Shown piece by piece: positions 35,416 to 44,818 of a stretch of 64,000 bases of DNA; the first letter of the stretch is position 1; each line of letters starts with the position of its first letter. The notes under the pieces were generated by a model, which was given only the letters and a program-made list of their open reading frames with translations, ran no database searches and was not told the DNA's origin. The DNA comes from Rhodovibrionaceae bacterium. GTDB taxonomy: Bacteria > Pseudomonadota > Alphaproteobacteria > Kiloniellales > DSM-21159. Made by a program: the position numbers and the translations under genes. The stretch spans positions 1-64,000 of the forward strand of contig JANQMX010000039.1 in NCBI GenBank assembly GCA_028279885.1, in the 5' to 3' direction.

Positions 35416-37701
35416 TCAGTTCGTCAGACGCAGGTAGAGCAGTGGCAGCTTTTCAGGCAGCGAATCGAGGCGATCGATCTGCACCACGCTGCGGCGCCCG
35501 AAGATACGGGTCAGATAGCTGTCGCCGCCTGAATCCAAGCCGACGCAAAAGACGTCGACGCCCTTCTGCGACAGGGACTGCACCGCCTTGCGCGCATCCT
35601 CCACCAGATATTTGCGGTCGCTCACGTCCACGTCCGAGGGCTCGCCATCGGTCACCACCAGCAGCAGCTTGCGGTGCGTCAACTGGCGTTCCAGGTCAGC
35701 AGCCGCATGGCGCATGGCCGCGCCGATGCGCGTCGACAGGCCGCTTTCCAGGCCGGCCAACCGGGCCTTCGACAGGGCGTCGTAAGGCACGGAAAAATCT
35801 TTGACCCGGTAGTAATGCACGGCTTCGCGACGGTCCGAGCAGAAGGCGGCCAGCGCGAAGGGATCGCCGATGCCGGACATGGCGTGCGCCAAGAGCGCAG
35901 TGGCTTGGCGCTCCAGATCGAGCACCGAGAGGTGTGATCCAAGCACCGTGTCTCGGGTCGATTCGGAGATGTCGAGCAGCACGAGGATGGAGAGGTTGCG
36001 TTCGCGCCGTTCCCAGCGGCCATAGACCCGAGGATCCGGCGTCTCCCCGGCGCGGCAGCTGATCGCCGCCTCGATGGTGGCGTCGATGTCGAGATACTCT
36101 CCCTCCATCTGTCGCTTGTGCCGTTGATGACGGCCGACTCGCGCCGCGTTGATCAGGTTGGAGATGCGATTGACCACGTCGCTGCGCTCGGCGAGGAAAG
36201 TATCGATCCTGTCGGCTGAGCCGGGCGGCGGCAGATACTCGATGATCGTGGTCCACTCCGGCCGTTCGCGGCCAGTGACGTAGTCGTATTCCGGATAGCG
36301 CGCGACCGGGATGCCGTCGACCTCGATGCTGCGCGAGCGTGCCTGCGGCTGTTCCTCGTCGGGAACCTCCTCGACCTCCTCGCGTTCCCGGTCCGGCGGC
36401 GTCTCGTCCTCCTCGTCCTGCTGCTCGATGCGCACGGAATCGAACAGCTGCTCAGCCTCCAGGGTCTCCTGCGACAGATCCTCGTCGAAGTCCCAGAGCC
36501 CGAGGTTGTCGTCGCGGTAGGGCGGCTCCACCACATAGGTGCGCGCATTGAACTGAATGCGCATCTGCCCAAGGGTGTTGCCAAGCAGGCCGCCGAGCTC
36601 TCGGCTGAGCTGCGGGTCCTCCCAGTCCGCCTCGCGGGCATAGAACAGCTCTCGCCCGCGTTGGACGAAGCCGTCCACGTCGCTGAAGTCCGGGTCGATC
36701 AGGGCGCGAGACAGCCGGGCAAAGAGGCTCGGCGCGGTCAGCGCCCCCGTCGCCTGCGCGATATGGAACTGGAGCCACAGCCGCCGGAGGCCGGGGAACT
36801 GCCGTATGGCGAGCTGCTCGACCCGGGCGTCCTCGATCAAGGAGATCAGGGCAACCTGCAGCGGCTTAAGCTTCTTCAGCGGATAGCGTTCGCCGGAGAA
36901 GACCAGATGGGCGCCGACGTGGGCGACGGCGGCGCGGTAAAGGTCTTCCGCGTCTTGGCCGCGGAAACCGGTGTAGGAGGTTGGCAGACGAATGATGCCG
37001 CGGTCGAAGCTGGAGCGCCGCCGCGCCACCACCGGTGCATTCACCGGCGGCTCCCGCATGGGATTGTGCAGGTCCCAAAGTGCGGCGAGATAGATCTTCA
37101 GGCGCCTTTCGACATCGGCGAAAATGACCTCGCCCGCTTCCCGCTGCAGCCAACGCTCCGCCTCAGGATCGATGAATTCGAAGAAGCGCAAGCGCCGCTC
37201 CGGGTCGCCGCCGCTGGCGCGCACCCCGGCAAGGACCCAGGCCTCCAGGCGTGAGACGTTGAGGTGGGCCATGAGGTAGTCCATGCGCCCCAGAAGCGAG
37301 GCCATGGACTCCGGCGCGATGGCGGCAACCCGCTGCATCAAGCCGAGCCAGGCGTGGTAGAGTTGATCGTTCTGCAGACGCTCCGCCGCCCGCTCCGCCG
37401 CTGGCGGCAGCTTCTCCGCCGTCGCGAGGCCCGACTTGATCGCCAGGATGGAGACCGCGTCGGCCAGATCGATGGCGGCGATGGGACTGACCAGGCGGCC
37501 CACGGCGACGGAGTGGCGCACGTAGCGGCGGACCACGCTATAGCCGTAGCCGGCCTGCTCCAGCTTGCGCGAGGCGCGCAGCCAGCGCGCGATCTCCGTT
37601 TCGTCGAAGACGGCGCGGACCTCTTCGGTCAGGACCGAGGGTTCCGCCTCATCCGAGCCGCTGCCGATCTGCAGCAGCTGCTTGAGCTCCGTAACCGTCA
37701 T
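35416..37701 (-). CDS. VWA-domain protein, CbbO/NorD family
   Basis: C-terminal VWA with MIDAS DISES (LLDISESTRDTV); acidic central linker; next to a CbbQ/NorQ-like AAA+ gene. Confidence 0.85.
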   Translation of the reverse strand: MTVTELKQLLQIGSGSDEAEPSVLTEEVRAVFDETEIARWLRASRKLEQAGYGYSVVRRYVRHSVAVGRLVSPIAAIDLADAVSILAIKSGLATAEKLPPAAERAAERLQNDQLYHAWLGLMQRVAAIAPESMASLLGRMDYLMAHLNVSRLEAWVLAGVRASGGDPERRLRFFEFIDPEAERWLQREAGEVIFADVERRLKIYLAALWDLHNPMREPPVNAPVVARRRSSFDRGIIRLPTSYTGFRGQDAEDLYRAAVAHVGAHLVFSGERYPLKKLKPLQVALISLIEDARVEQLAIRQFPGLRRLWLQFHIAQATGALTAPSLFARLSRALIDPDFSDVDGFVQRGRELFYAREADWEDPQLSRELGGLLGNTLGQMRIQFNARTYVVEPPYRDDNLGLWDFDEDLSQETLEAEQLFDSVRIEQQDEEDETPPDREREEVEEVPDEEQPQARSRSIEVDGIPVARYPEYDYVTGRERPEWTTIIEYLPPPGSADRIDTFLAERSDVVNRISNLINAARVGRHQRHKRQMEGEYLDIDATIEAAISCRAGETPDPRVYGRWERRERNLSILVLLDISESTRDTVLGSHLSVLDLERQATALLAHAMSGIGDPFALAAFCSDRREAVHYYRVKDFSVPYDALSKARLAGLESGLSTRIGAAMRHAAADLERQLTHRKLLLVVTDGEPSDVDVSDRKYLVEDARKAVQSLSQKGVDVFCVGLDSGGDSYLTRIFGRRSVVQIDRLDSLPEKLPLLYLRLTN

Positions 37702-37715
37702 AGCCGGCGTCGTCC

Positions 37716-38555
37716 TTACGCACAGGCGGCGATCGACGAGCTGAGCGCGTCCCTGATGTCCGGGTCATCGGTGATCGGCAGCACCAGGGCGACTTCGCAG
37801 GCTTCGCCCAGCGGCACGCCGCGCGCGATGAGCTGCCCCGCGTGGATCAGCATTCTGGTGGAGGCGCCCTCGTCCAGCCCGTGCCCGCGCAGGTTCCGGG
37901 AGCGCTCGGCGATCTTGACCAGGGTCGAGGCCACGCCCCGCTCGACCCCCGACTCGTGGGAAACGATCTCGGCTTCCAGGGCCTGCTCCGGATAGCTGAA
38001 GGCGATGGCGCCGAAGCGCTGCTTGGTCGACTCCTTCAGGTCCTTGAGCACGCTCTGGTAACCGGGGTTGTAGGAAATGACCAAATGAAAGTCCGGATGG
38101 GCCCGCACCACCTCGCTCTTCTTCTCGAGCGGCAGCATGCGGCGGTCGTCCGTCAGCGAGTGAATGATAACCGTGGTGTCCTGCCGCGCCTCGACGATTT
38201 CATCGAGATAGCAGATGGCGCCATACCGGACCGCCTGAGTCAGCGGCCCGTCGTGCCAAACGGTGCCCTCCACATCGAGCAGGAACCGCCCGACCAGGTC
38301 GGAGGCCGTCATGTCTTCATGGCAAGACACGGTGATCAGCGGCTTGCCGAGCCGCCAGGCCATGTGTTCGATGAAGCGCGTCTTGCCGCAACCGGTCGGG
38401 CCTTTCAGCATCATCGGCATGCGGTTCTCATAGGCCGCCTCGAAGAGCGCGACCTCGTTGCCGAGCGGCTTGTAGTAGGGCTCCTCAAGCAGCCGGTAGT
38501 CGTCCAAGTTCGTCACGTTCCAACACTCGTTCACTGAGCGGCCCGGCATCTGCAC
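37716..38555 (-). CDS. MoxR-family AAA+ ATPase, CbbQ/NirQ/NorQ type
   Basis: [71 protein letters not shown]. Confidence 0.9.
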   Translation of the reverse strand: MQMPGRSVNECWNVTNLDDYRLLEEPYYKPLGNEVALFEAAYENRMPMMLKGPTGCGKTRFIEHMAWRLGKPLITVSCHEDMTASDLVGRFLLDVEGTVWHDGPLTQAVRYGAICYLDEIVEARQDTTVIIHSLTDDRRMLPLEKKSEVVRAHPDFHLVISYNPGYQSVLKDLKESTKQRFGAIAFSYPEQALEAEIVSHESGVERGVASTLVKIAERSRNLRGHGLDEGASTRMLIHAGQLIARGVPLGEACEVALVLPITDDPDIRDALSSSIAACA

Positions 38556-38592
38556 CGGCCGTCATCGAAGTACGCGCTCGTCAGTCTACGCG

Positions 38593-38635
38593 AAAAAGCA
38601 GGGGCGTCCCCGGCGCATCCCAGTGACGCCCCTGC
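38593..38635 (-). terminator. Rho-independent terminator between amiE and the AAA+/VWA pair
   Basis: Minus strand GCAGGGGCGTC-N16-GACGCCCCTGC followed by TTTTT. Confidence 0.75.
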
Positions 38636-38649
38636 CGGCAGCAGTCCCA

Positions 38650-39687
38650 TCAACGATGGGCGGTCTTCTGGTTGGGGATGCCCTCGATCGGCGACTCCTC
38701 GGTGCCGACCGTGGTCCGGGTCATGGCTTCGACCATCTCCCGCGTGCCCTCGGGATCGTTCACCCACTTGCTGTAGAACTCGTAGGGGCAAGCAGCCACG
38801 CCGCGGTCACCGTCGCCGGACTTGATCGTGCCGGTGTAGCCGCGGTGCAGCAGCTTGAAGAGGTGATTCTGCGACTGCATGTTCTTGCGCGCATCGCGGA
38901 TGGCGGAGGTGGAGAGCTGGGCGTACTGGATGCCGTTCTCCTCTTCCGCGCACTGGCCCAAGGTGCGGCCGTCGAAGCCGACGATCGCCGAATAGCCGAA
39001 GTAGGAGTAGACACCGTCGAAGCCGGTGGCGTTGGCGACCGCGACATAGCTGTTGTTGGCCCAGGCCATGGCCTTGGCCATGGTGACCTGCTGCTCCTTC
39101 GAGGGGTACATGTAGCCCTGGCAGCGCACGATAAGCTCGGCGCCCTTCATGGCGCAGTCCCGCCAGATCTCCGGATAGTTGCCGTCGTCGCAAATGATCA
39201 GGCTGATCTTCAGGCCCTTGGGGCCTTCCGACACATAGGTGCAGTTGCCGGGATACCAGCCTTCGATCGGCACCCAGGGCATGATCTTGCGGTACTTCTG
39301 AACGATCTCACCCTTGTTGTTCATCAGGATGAGGGTGTTGTAGGGCGCCTTGTTGGGATGCTCCTCGTGGCGCTCGCCGGTCAGCGAGAAGACGCCCCAG
39401 ACGTTGATCTTGCGACAGGCCTCCGCGAAGATCTCGGTCTCCTCGCCCGGGCACTCCGAGGCGGTTTCGTACATCTCCTTCTCGTCGTACATGATCCCGT
39501 GGGTGCTGTACTCGGGGAAGATGACGAGGTCCATGCCGGGCAGGCCGACCTTCATGCCCTCCATCATGGTCGCGATGTTGCGCGCGTTTTCGAGCACCTG
39601 ATCCTTGGTGTGCAGCCGCGGCATCTTGTAGTTGACGACCGCGACGCCGACCGTGTCGTGACTGCTGGAAATATCTCCGTGGTACAT
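38650..39687 (-). CDS. amiE: Aliphatic amidase (nitrilase superfamily)
   Basis: [72 protein letters not shown]; characteristic AmiE sequence. Confidence 0.93.
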   Translation of the reverse strand: MYHGDISSSHDTVGVAVVNYKMPRLHTKDQVLENARNIATMMEGMKVGLPGMDLVIFPEYSTHGIMYDEKEMYETASECPGEETEIFAEACRKINVWGVFSLTGERHEEHPNKAPYNTLILMNNKGEIVQKYRKIMPWVPIEGWYPGNCTYVSEGPKGLKISLIICDDGNYPEIWRDCAMKGAELIVRCQGYMYPSKEQQVTMAKAMAWANNSYVAVANATGFDGVYSYFGYSAIVGFDGRTLGQCAEEENGIQYAQLSTSAIRDARKNMQSQNHLFKLLHRGYTGTIKSGDGDRGVAACPYEFYSKWVNDPEGTREMVEAMTRTTVGTEESPIEGIPNQKTAHR

Positions 39688-39738
39688 TTCACTCTCCTTA
39701 CTCAGGGCGGGTTGCGGGCAGTCGACCTGCCCTTTGGT

Positions 39739-40434
39739 CTAAACAGCCATGTGCCGGTGAACGAGTTCGTCGCTTAGCTCGTCGACCGCGCCCTGCGCGG
39801 CGACGCTTCCGCGGTCGAGGATGACGAAGCGCTGCGAGGCACGCCGGGCGAAGGCGACGTTCTGCTCGACCAGCACGACGGTCATGCCGTGCTCCTGATT
39901 GAGCTGCACCAGCACCTCTTCGATCTGCTCGACGATGTTCGGCTGGATGCCCTCGGTCGGTTCGTCCAAGAGGATGACCTTCGGCTGGGTCAGCAACGCG
40001 CGGCCGATGGCCAGCTGCTGCTGCTGACCGCCGGAGAGGTTGCCGCCGGGCCGGTCGAGGAAGTCCTTGAGGATGGGGAAGAGCTCGAAGATCCAGGCGT
40101 CGAGCTCGCCGTTGCCATCCTCAGTCGCGAAGGTGCCCATGCGCAGGTTCTCCCGCACCGTGAAGCGGGGAAGGATGCCGCGGCCCTGCGGCACGTAGCC
40201 GATGCCGGCGCGGGCGCGCTCGTGAGTGCCCTTGTCGATCAGCTCCGTGCCGTCGAGCTTGATGCTGCCGGTGGTGCGATCCATCAAACCCATCACCGCC
40301 CGCATGCAGGTCGTCTTGCCGACGCCGTTGCGGCCGAGAATGCTGACGAACTCGCCGTCGCCGACCGACATGGAGACGTCCTGCAGCGCGCGGCTGTTGC
40401 CGTAGAAGGCGTCGACGTTGCTGAGATCAAGCAC
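39739..40434 (-). CDS. urtE: Urea/short-chain amide ABC transporter ATP-binding protein, UrtE type
   Basis: LGRNGVGKTT Walker A, LSGGQQQQLAIGRALLTQPKVILLDEPTEGIQPNIVEQI. Confidence 0.85.
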   Translation of the reverse strand: MLDLSNVDAFYGNSRALQDVSMSVGDGEFVSILGRNGVGKTTCMRAVMGLMDRTTGSIKLDGTELIDKGTHERARAGIGYVPQGRGILPRFTVRENLRMGTFATEDGNGELDAWIFELFPILKDFLDRPGGNLSGGQQQQLAIGRALLTQPKVILLDEPTEGIQPNIVEQIEEVLVQLNQEHGMTVVLVEQNVAFARRASQRFVILDRGSVAAQGAVDELSDELVHRHMAV

Positions 40435-41194
40435 CGCTGATGCCTCCCGAGCCGAGGTAGGCGTCCTTCACCGCGGCATTCTGCTCGATCTCGGTGACCG
40501 AGCCTTCTGCCAGCATCTTGCCCTGGTGCATGACCGAGATGACATCGCCGATCTCTTTGACGAAGCCCATGTCGTGCTCGACGACAATCAGCGTGTGGTT
40601 GCCCTTCAAGCGATTGAAGAGCTCTGCCGTCTTCTGCGTCTCGTGATGGGTCATACCTGCCGTCGGCTCGTCCATCAGGATGAGCTCGGGGTCCTGGGCG
40701 AGCAGTAAGGCGATCTCCAGCCACTGGGTCTGGCCGTGGCTGAGCTCGCCAGCGCTGCGGTCCATGGCATCCTGCAGGCCGACCAGCTCGGCCAGCTTCT
40801 CAAAGCTATCGTCTTCCGAGCGGTGTCCGAAGCGGACGGCGTTGGCGAGAACGCTGGTGCTCTTGCAGTAGGCAACCTCCAGGTTCTCGCGCACCGTCAG
40901 TTCCTTGAAGACGCTCGGCACCTGGAACTTGCGGCCGATTCCGGCCTGAGCGATTTGGTGCTCTTCCAGTTTGTTGAGGCTCTTGCCCTTGAAGAGAATG
41001 TTGCCCGCGGTGACCTTGATCTTGCCGCAGATGAGATCGAGCGCGGTGGTCTTGCCGGCACCGTTCGGGCCGATCAGGCAGCGCAGTTCGCCCTTGCCGA
41101 CGGTGAAGTTGAAGCCCTCGATGGCGTGGAAGCCGTTGAAGCTGACCAGGATGTCGCGCATGACCAGATGGTCGTCGTTCGGACGGGCGTTCAT
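40427..41194 (-). CDS. urtD: Urea/short-chain amide ABC transporter ATP-binding protein, UrtD type
   Basis: MNARPNDDHLVMRDILVSFNGFHAIEGFNF, LIGPNGAGKTTALDLICGK. Start trimmed to MNARPN (ORF track gives 41464). Confidence 0.85.
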   Translation of the reverse strand: MNARPNDDHLVMRDILVSFNGFHAIEGFNFTVGKGELRCLIGPNGAGKTTALDLICGKIKVTAGNILFKGKSLNKLEEHQIAQAGIGRKFQVPSVFKELTVRENLEVAYCKSTSVLANAVRFGHRSEDDSFEKLAELVGLQDAMDRSAGELSHGQTQWLEIALLLAQDPELILMDEPTAGMTHHETQKTAELFNRLKGNHTLIVVEHDMGFVKEIGDVISVMHQGKMLAEGSVTEIEQNAAVKDAYLGSGGISGA

Positions 41195-42309
41195 TCGGCA
41201 GCCCCCGTCTGACCGGCGGCCTGCGGTGAGCCGGACCGTTCGCTCTGCGGCTTCTCGCGCCTGAACAGGCGGTCGACCAGCATCTCGACCGCGCCGGCCA
41301 GCCCCTTGGGCAGCAGCAAGACCACGAGCACGAAGACGAAGCCCATGATCAGCATCCAGGTGTCGAGGAAGGCCTCGGACTCGGAGAGCGCACCCTGCAT
41401 GCCGGTGACGATGATGGCACCGAGCATCGCCCCCAGGAGACTCTGCCGCCCGCCGACCGCGCACCAGATCACTACCGAGAGGCTGAGCGAGACGCCGAGG
41501 AAGGTCGGCGAGGCGAACTCCATGACGATCGTGTAGAGCATGCCTGCCACACCGGCGATGCCGGCTGAGACAGAGAAGGCGAAGATCTTGAAGAAGGCTA
41601 CGTCATAGCCGAAATAGCGAACGCGATCCTCATGGTCGCGGATGGCCTGCATGATCAGGCCCGCCTTACTCTTGGTGACGGCGAGCGCGAAGAACAGGCA
41701 GACCGTCAAGGTCCCGGCGATCAGATAGTAAGACGAGCTGCCGTAGGCATCGAAGGTGAAGCCCATGATCTCAAGCTGGGCCAGATCGGTGATGCCGTTG
41801 AAGCCGCCGGTGAAGCGCTGCTGATCGATGATCAGCAGGTTGACCACGACCATGGTCGCCAGGGTGATGATGGCGACGTAGACGCCGGTGATGCGGCCAC
41901 GGAACATGAACCAGCCGAGCAGCATGGCGAAGAGCACCGGCACCGCGATGCCGGCGATCAGGGCGAAGCTCAGCGAGTGGAACGGCACCCAGAACCAGGG
42001 CAGCGTCTCCACGTTGTTCCAGACCATGAAGTCGGGCAGGCCTTCGGAGCCAGTGTGCACCGGCACGGTGCGCAGCTTCAGCGCCATGGCCATGCAATAG
42101 GAGCCGAGGCCGAAGCAGGTCGCCTGGCCGAGGTTGAGGATCCCCGTGTAGCCCCACGACAGGCTAAGCGCGATGGCCAGGATGCCGAACACCAGATAGC
42201 GGCCGTACTTGTTGAGGATGAAGGCGTCGTCGACGAAGGTCGGCACCAAGAGGATGGCCAGGCAGACCGCCCCGTAGATGCAGAGCTGGATGAGGGTACG
42301 CCGCGACAT
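41191..42309 (-). CDS. urtC: Urea/short-chain amide ABC transporter permease, UrtC type
   Basis: Branched-chain-type permease: LSWGYTGILNLGQATCFGLGSYCMAMALK. Confidence 0.85.
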   Translation of the reverse strand: MSRRTLIQLCIYGAVCLAILLVPTFVDDAFILNKYGRYLVFGILAIALSLSWGYTGILNLGQATCFGLGSYCMAMALKLRTVPVHTGSEGLPDFMVWNNVETLPWFWVPFHSLSFALIAGIAVPVLFAMLLGWFMFRGRITGVYVAIITLATMVVVNLLIIDQQRFTGGFNGITDLAQLEIMGFTFDAYGSSSYYLIAGTLTVCLFFALAVTKSKAGLIMQAIRDHEDRVRYFGYDVAFFKIFAFSVSAGIAGVAGMLYTIVMEFASPTFLGVSLSLSVVIWCAVGGRQSLLGAMLGAIIVTGMQGALSESEAFLDTWMLIMGFVFVLVVLLLPKGLAGAVEMLVDRLFRREKPQSERSGSPQAAGQTGAAE

Positions 42310-42356
42310 CTAACGGGCGCCCTCCAGGTGGCTCAGCAAGGCAGTGGGTCGTGCCG

Positions 42357-43226
42357 TCATGCGCGGACCTTCTTCGAGAACAGGCCCTGCGGCCGAAATC
42401 GGATGAGAATGACGATGGCCAGCAGCGTGACCGCCTTGGCCATGGTGTCGTTGCTGTAGAAGGCCAGGAAGCCGGTCAGCTGGCCGAGGATCGCCGAGCT
42501 GACGATGGTGCCGATCAGACTCTCGACGCCGCCCAGCACCACCACCATGAAGGCGTCGATGACATAAGTCGTGCCCATCTCCGGCGAGACGCTCTTGAGC
42601 GGCGAGACCAAGGCACCGGCCAGCCCCGCGAGACCGGCGCCGTAGGCGAAGGTCAGGCTGTAGATACGCCGGCTGTTGATGCCGAAGCAGCTGGCCATCT
42701 CCCGGTTCTGGGTGATCGCCCGCAGCTTCATGCCGATGTCCGTGCGGTACATCAGGTACCAGGTCAGCCCGAAGAGCGCCGCCGCCAGAACCAGGATGAA
42801 GACCCGGAACAGCGAGGTCTCGACCCCGAAGATCGGCACGCTGCCAGCCAGCAGGGACGGCATCTCGACATAGCGCAGCTCCCCGCCGGCGGTCAGCCGA
42901 ATCGCCTGCTGGGCGATCACGCCGATGCCCCAGGTCGCCAGTATGGTGTCGAGCGGTCGTTTGTAGAGGTGCCGGATGACCCCGCGCTCGACCAGCCAGC
43001 CGAGCAACGCCACCATCAGGAAAATGATCACCAGGCTTTCGAGCAGCCCGAGCCCGATGACAGTTTGCAGCATCCAGGCCGAGTAGGCACCCAGCATCAC
43101 GAACTCGCCGTGGGCGAGATTGATGACCCCGGTGGTGCCGTAGATGATGGCAAGGCCGAGCGCCACGAGAAGCAGGATCGAGGCGATGCTGAGCCCGGTA
43201 ATCAACTGCGGAAGAACAGCGTCCAT
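42357..43226 (-). CDS. urtB: Urea/short-chain amide ABC transporter permease, UrtB type
   Basis: GLAIIYGTTGVINLAHGEFVMLGAYSAWMLQ LivH/UrtB-like signature. Confidence 0.85.
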   Translation of the reverse strand: MDAVLPQLITGLSIASILLLVALGLAIIYGTTGVINLAHGEFVMLGAYSAWMLQTVIGLGLLESLVIIFLMVALLGWLVERGVIRHLYKRPLDTILATWGIGVIAQQAIRLTAGGELRYVEMPSLLAGSVPIFGVETSLFRVFILVLAAALFGLTWYLMYRTDIGMKLRAITQNREMASCFGINSRRIYSLTFAYGAGLAGLAGALVSPLKSVSPEMGTTYVIDAFMVVVLGGVESLIGTIVSSAILGQLTGFLAFYSNDTMAKAVTLLAIVILIRFRPQGLFSKKVRA

Positions 43227-43332
43227 ATGCGCGTGGCTTCGTTGCTAGAGCGCGTCCCGGGGATGACGGGCAGAGCCCCGGGACCTCCGTGAGCCGGACG
43301 CCTGGCCGGCGTCCGGCCGGCTCAGACCTCGC

Positions 43333-44580
43333 TCAGACCTCGCTCAGGCCATTCTCCGTGCAGACCTGATTGGGGTAGGCCTTGTAGGGCACAGGCTCGA
43401 GCCACTCGTTCGATTGCTTCAGGATCTCGAACTGCCCGTCCGACTTGCAGACGCCGATCTTCGGCCAGAGGAAGGTGTGCAGCGTTGCCGGGTCGAGCCG
43501 CACCTGACCTTGCGGCGCCGTCAGCTCCACGCCTTTCACGGCCTCGCGAATGTTGTCCGGGGCGATGTCGCTCGGCGCGAGCTTCTCGACCGCCTGCTTG
43601 AACATGTAGACCTGGAAGTAGGAGGGCTCGGAGACGAAGTGGGTCACCTTGTCCTGACCCCAGCGGTCGCGATAGGCGCGCACGAAAGCCTCGTTCTCCG
43701 GCGACTCCCAAACCATGAAGTAGGGCGCCGAGGTGAAGTGGCCGGCGGCGGCATCGCCGCCCATGGCCGCCACCTCGTTCTCAGAGGTGGTGAGGCTGGC
43801 CATCGGCATGGTCTCCGGGTCGAGCCCGGCTGCGCGGTACTGGCGGTGCAGAGCCACCACCGAGTCGCCGACGACCGTCGAGAAGATCACATCCGGCTTC
43901 TCGTTGCGGAACTTGTTGATAACGGAAGAGAACTCGGAGTGCCCGAGCGGCACGTACTCCTCGTTGACGACCTCGCCACCGAGTTCAGCCAGGAGCTTCT
44001 TGCAGTAGTTGTTCTCCTCCTTCGGGTAGATGTAGTTGGACCCGATGAGGTACCAGCGCTTGCCGAACTTCTCGAACAGCCAGGGGACGAACTCGTCCTG
44101 CTGCTGGTTCGGCACGGCGCCGGTATAGATGACGTTCTTCGAGCACTCCCGCCCTTCGTAGAGCGTCGGGTACCAATAGAGGTTCTTGCGCTTCTCGAAG
44201 ACCGGCAGCACCGCCTTGCGGCTGGCCGAGGTGTAGGAGCCGAAGACGCTGACGCAGCGGTCGCCGAGCACCAGCTTGCGCGCCTTCTCGGCGAAGGTCG
44301 CCGGGTCGGACGCCGGGTCTTCGACCACGGGCACGATCTTCATGCCGTTGATGCCGCCGGCGTCGTTGATCTCTTCGATCGCCAGGAGGGTCGCCTTGTT
44401 GAGCGATTCCTCGATGATGCCGGTGGTGCCGGTCAGCGAGAACAGCACGCCGACCTTGATCTCGCCGTCGGCGGCGTAAGCCTGCGAATGATCCTTGATC
44501 CAGACGTGCGGGAAGCCGCTTGCGTAGAACGCGCCGGCGGCGATGGAGCCCTTGAGAAACGTGCGCCTCTTGATTGTCAT
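43333..44580 (-). CDS. urtA: Urea/short-chain amide ABC transporter substrate-binding protein, UrtA type
   Basis: Signal MTIKRRTFLKGSIAAGAFYASG; IKVGVLFSLTGTTGIIEESLNKATLLAIEEINDAGGING. RBS GGAGG upstream. Confidence 0.87.
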   Translation of the reverse strand: MTIKRRTFLKGSIAAGAFYASGFPHVWIKDHSQAYAADGEIKVGVLFSLTGTTGIIEESLNKATLLAIEEINDAGGINGMKIVPVVEDPASDPATFAEKARKLVLGDRCVSVFGSYTSASRKAVLPVFEKRKNLYWYPTLYEGRECSKNVIYTGAVPNQQQDEFVPWLFEKFGKRWYLIGSNYIYPKEENNYCKKLLAELGGEVVNEEYVPLGHSEFSSVINKFRNEKPDVIFSTVVGDSVVALHRQYRAAGLDPETMPMASLTTSENEVAAMGGDAAAGHFTSAPYFMVWESPENEAFVRAYRDRWGQDKVTHFVSEPSYFQVYMFKQAVEKLAPSDIAPDNIREAVKGVELTAPQGQVRLDPATLHTFLWPKIGVCKSDGQFEILKQSNEWLEPVPYKAYPNQVCTENGLSEV

Positions 44581-44598
44581 CTGTGCCTCCAGAAATAG

Positions 44599-44657
44599 AA
44601 AATGCCCCAAGCCGTGCAGCGCGGGACCGCGCTGAATCGCATTGGGGCATCATTGCC
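44599..44657 (-). promoter_or_regulatory. Second putative antitermination hairpin (hexaloop AAUGAU) overlapping a terminator just upstream of the urtA-like gene
   Basis: Minus strand GGC[AATGAT]GCC at 44646-44657 overlaps ATGCCCCAA (44642-44650), which pairs with TTGGGGCAT followed by TTTCTATTT. Confidence 0.6.
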
Positions 44658-44724
44658 AAAGCTCGATTTTTTGGACGGCGTCGTCGCCGCGTCGGCCGGT
44701 CCGCGCGTGTCAGGTTTGCGAACC

Positions 44725-44808
44725 AAAAAGACCCACTGCCAGCGCGCCGAGCGCTGAAGAGTGGGTCGCGTCCTTGCCGATCAAATTTTGGGTGGCGCCG
44801 TTGCCACC
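44725..44808 (-). promoter_or_regulatory. ANTAR-type leader: two hexaloop hairpins followed by an overlapping terminator
   Basis: Minus strand P1 GGTGGC[AACGGC]GCCACC (44791-44808); P2 TCGGC[AAGGAC]GCGA (44766-44780); terminator GACCCACT...AGTGGGTC-TTTTT (44725-44767) overlapping the 3' side of P2. Both hexaloops have A1 and G4. Confidence 0.8.
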
Positions 44809-44818
44809 GGAATAAACG

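Noticed and set aside
43414-44598. 394-aa + strand ORF
   Set aside because: Antisense to the urtA-like gene.
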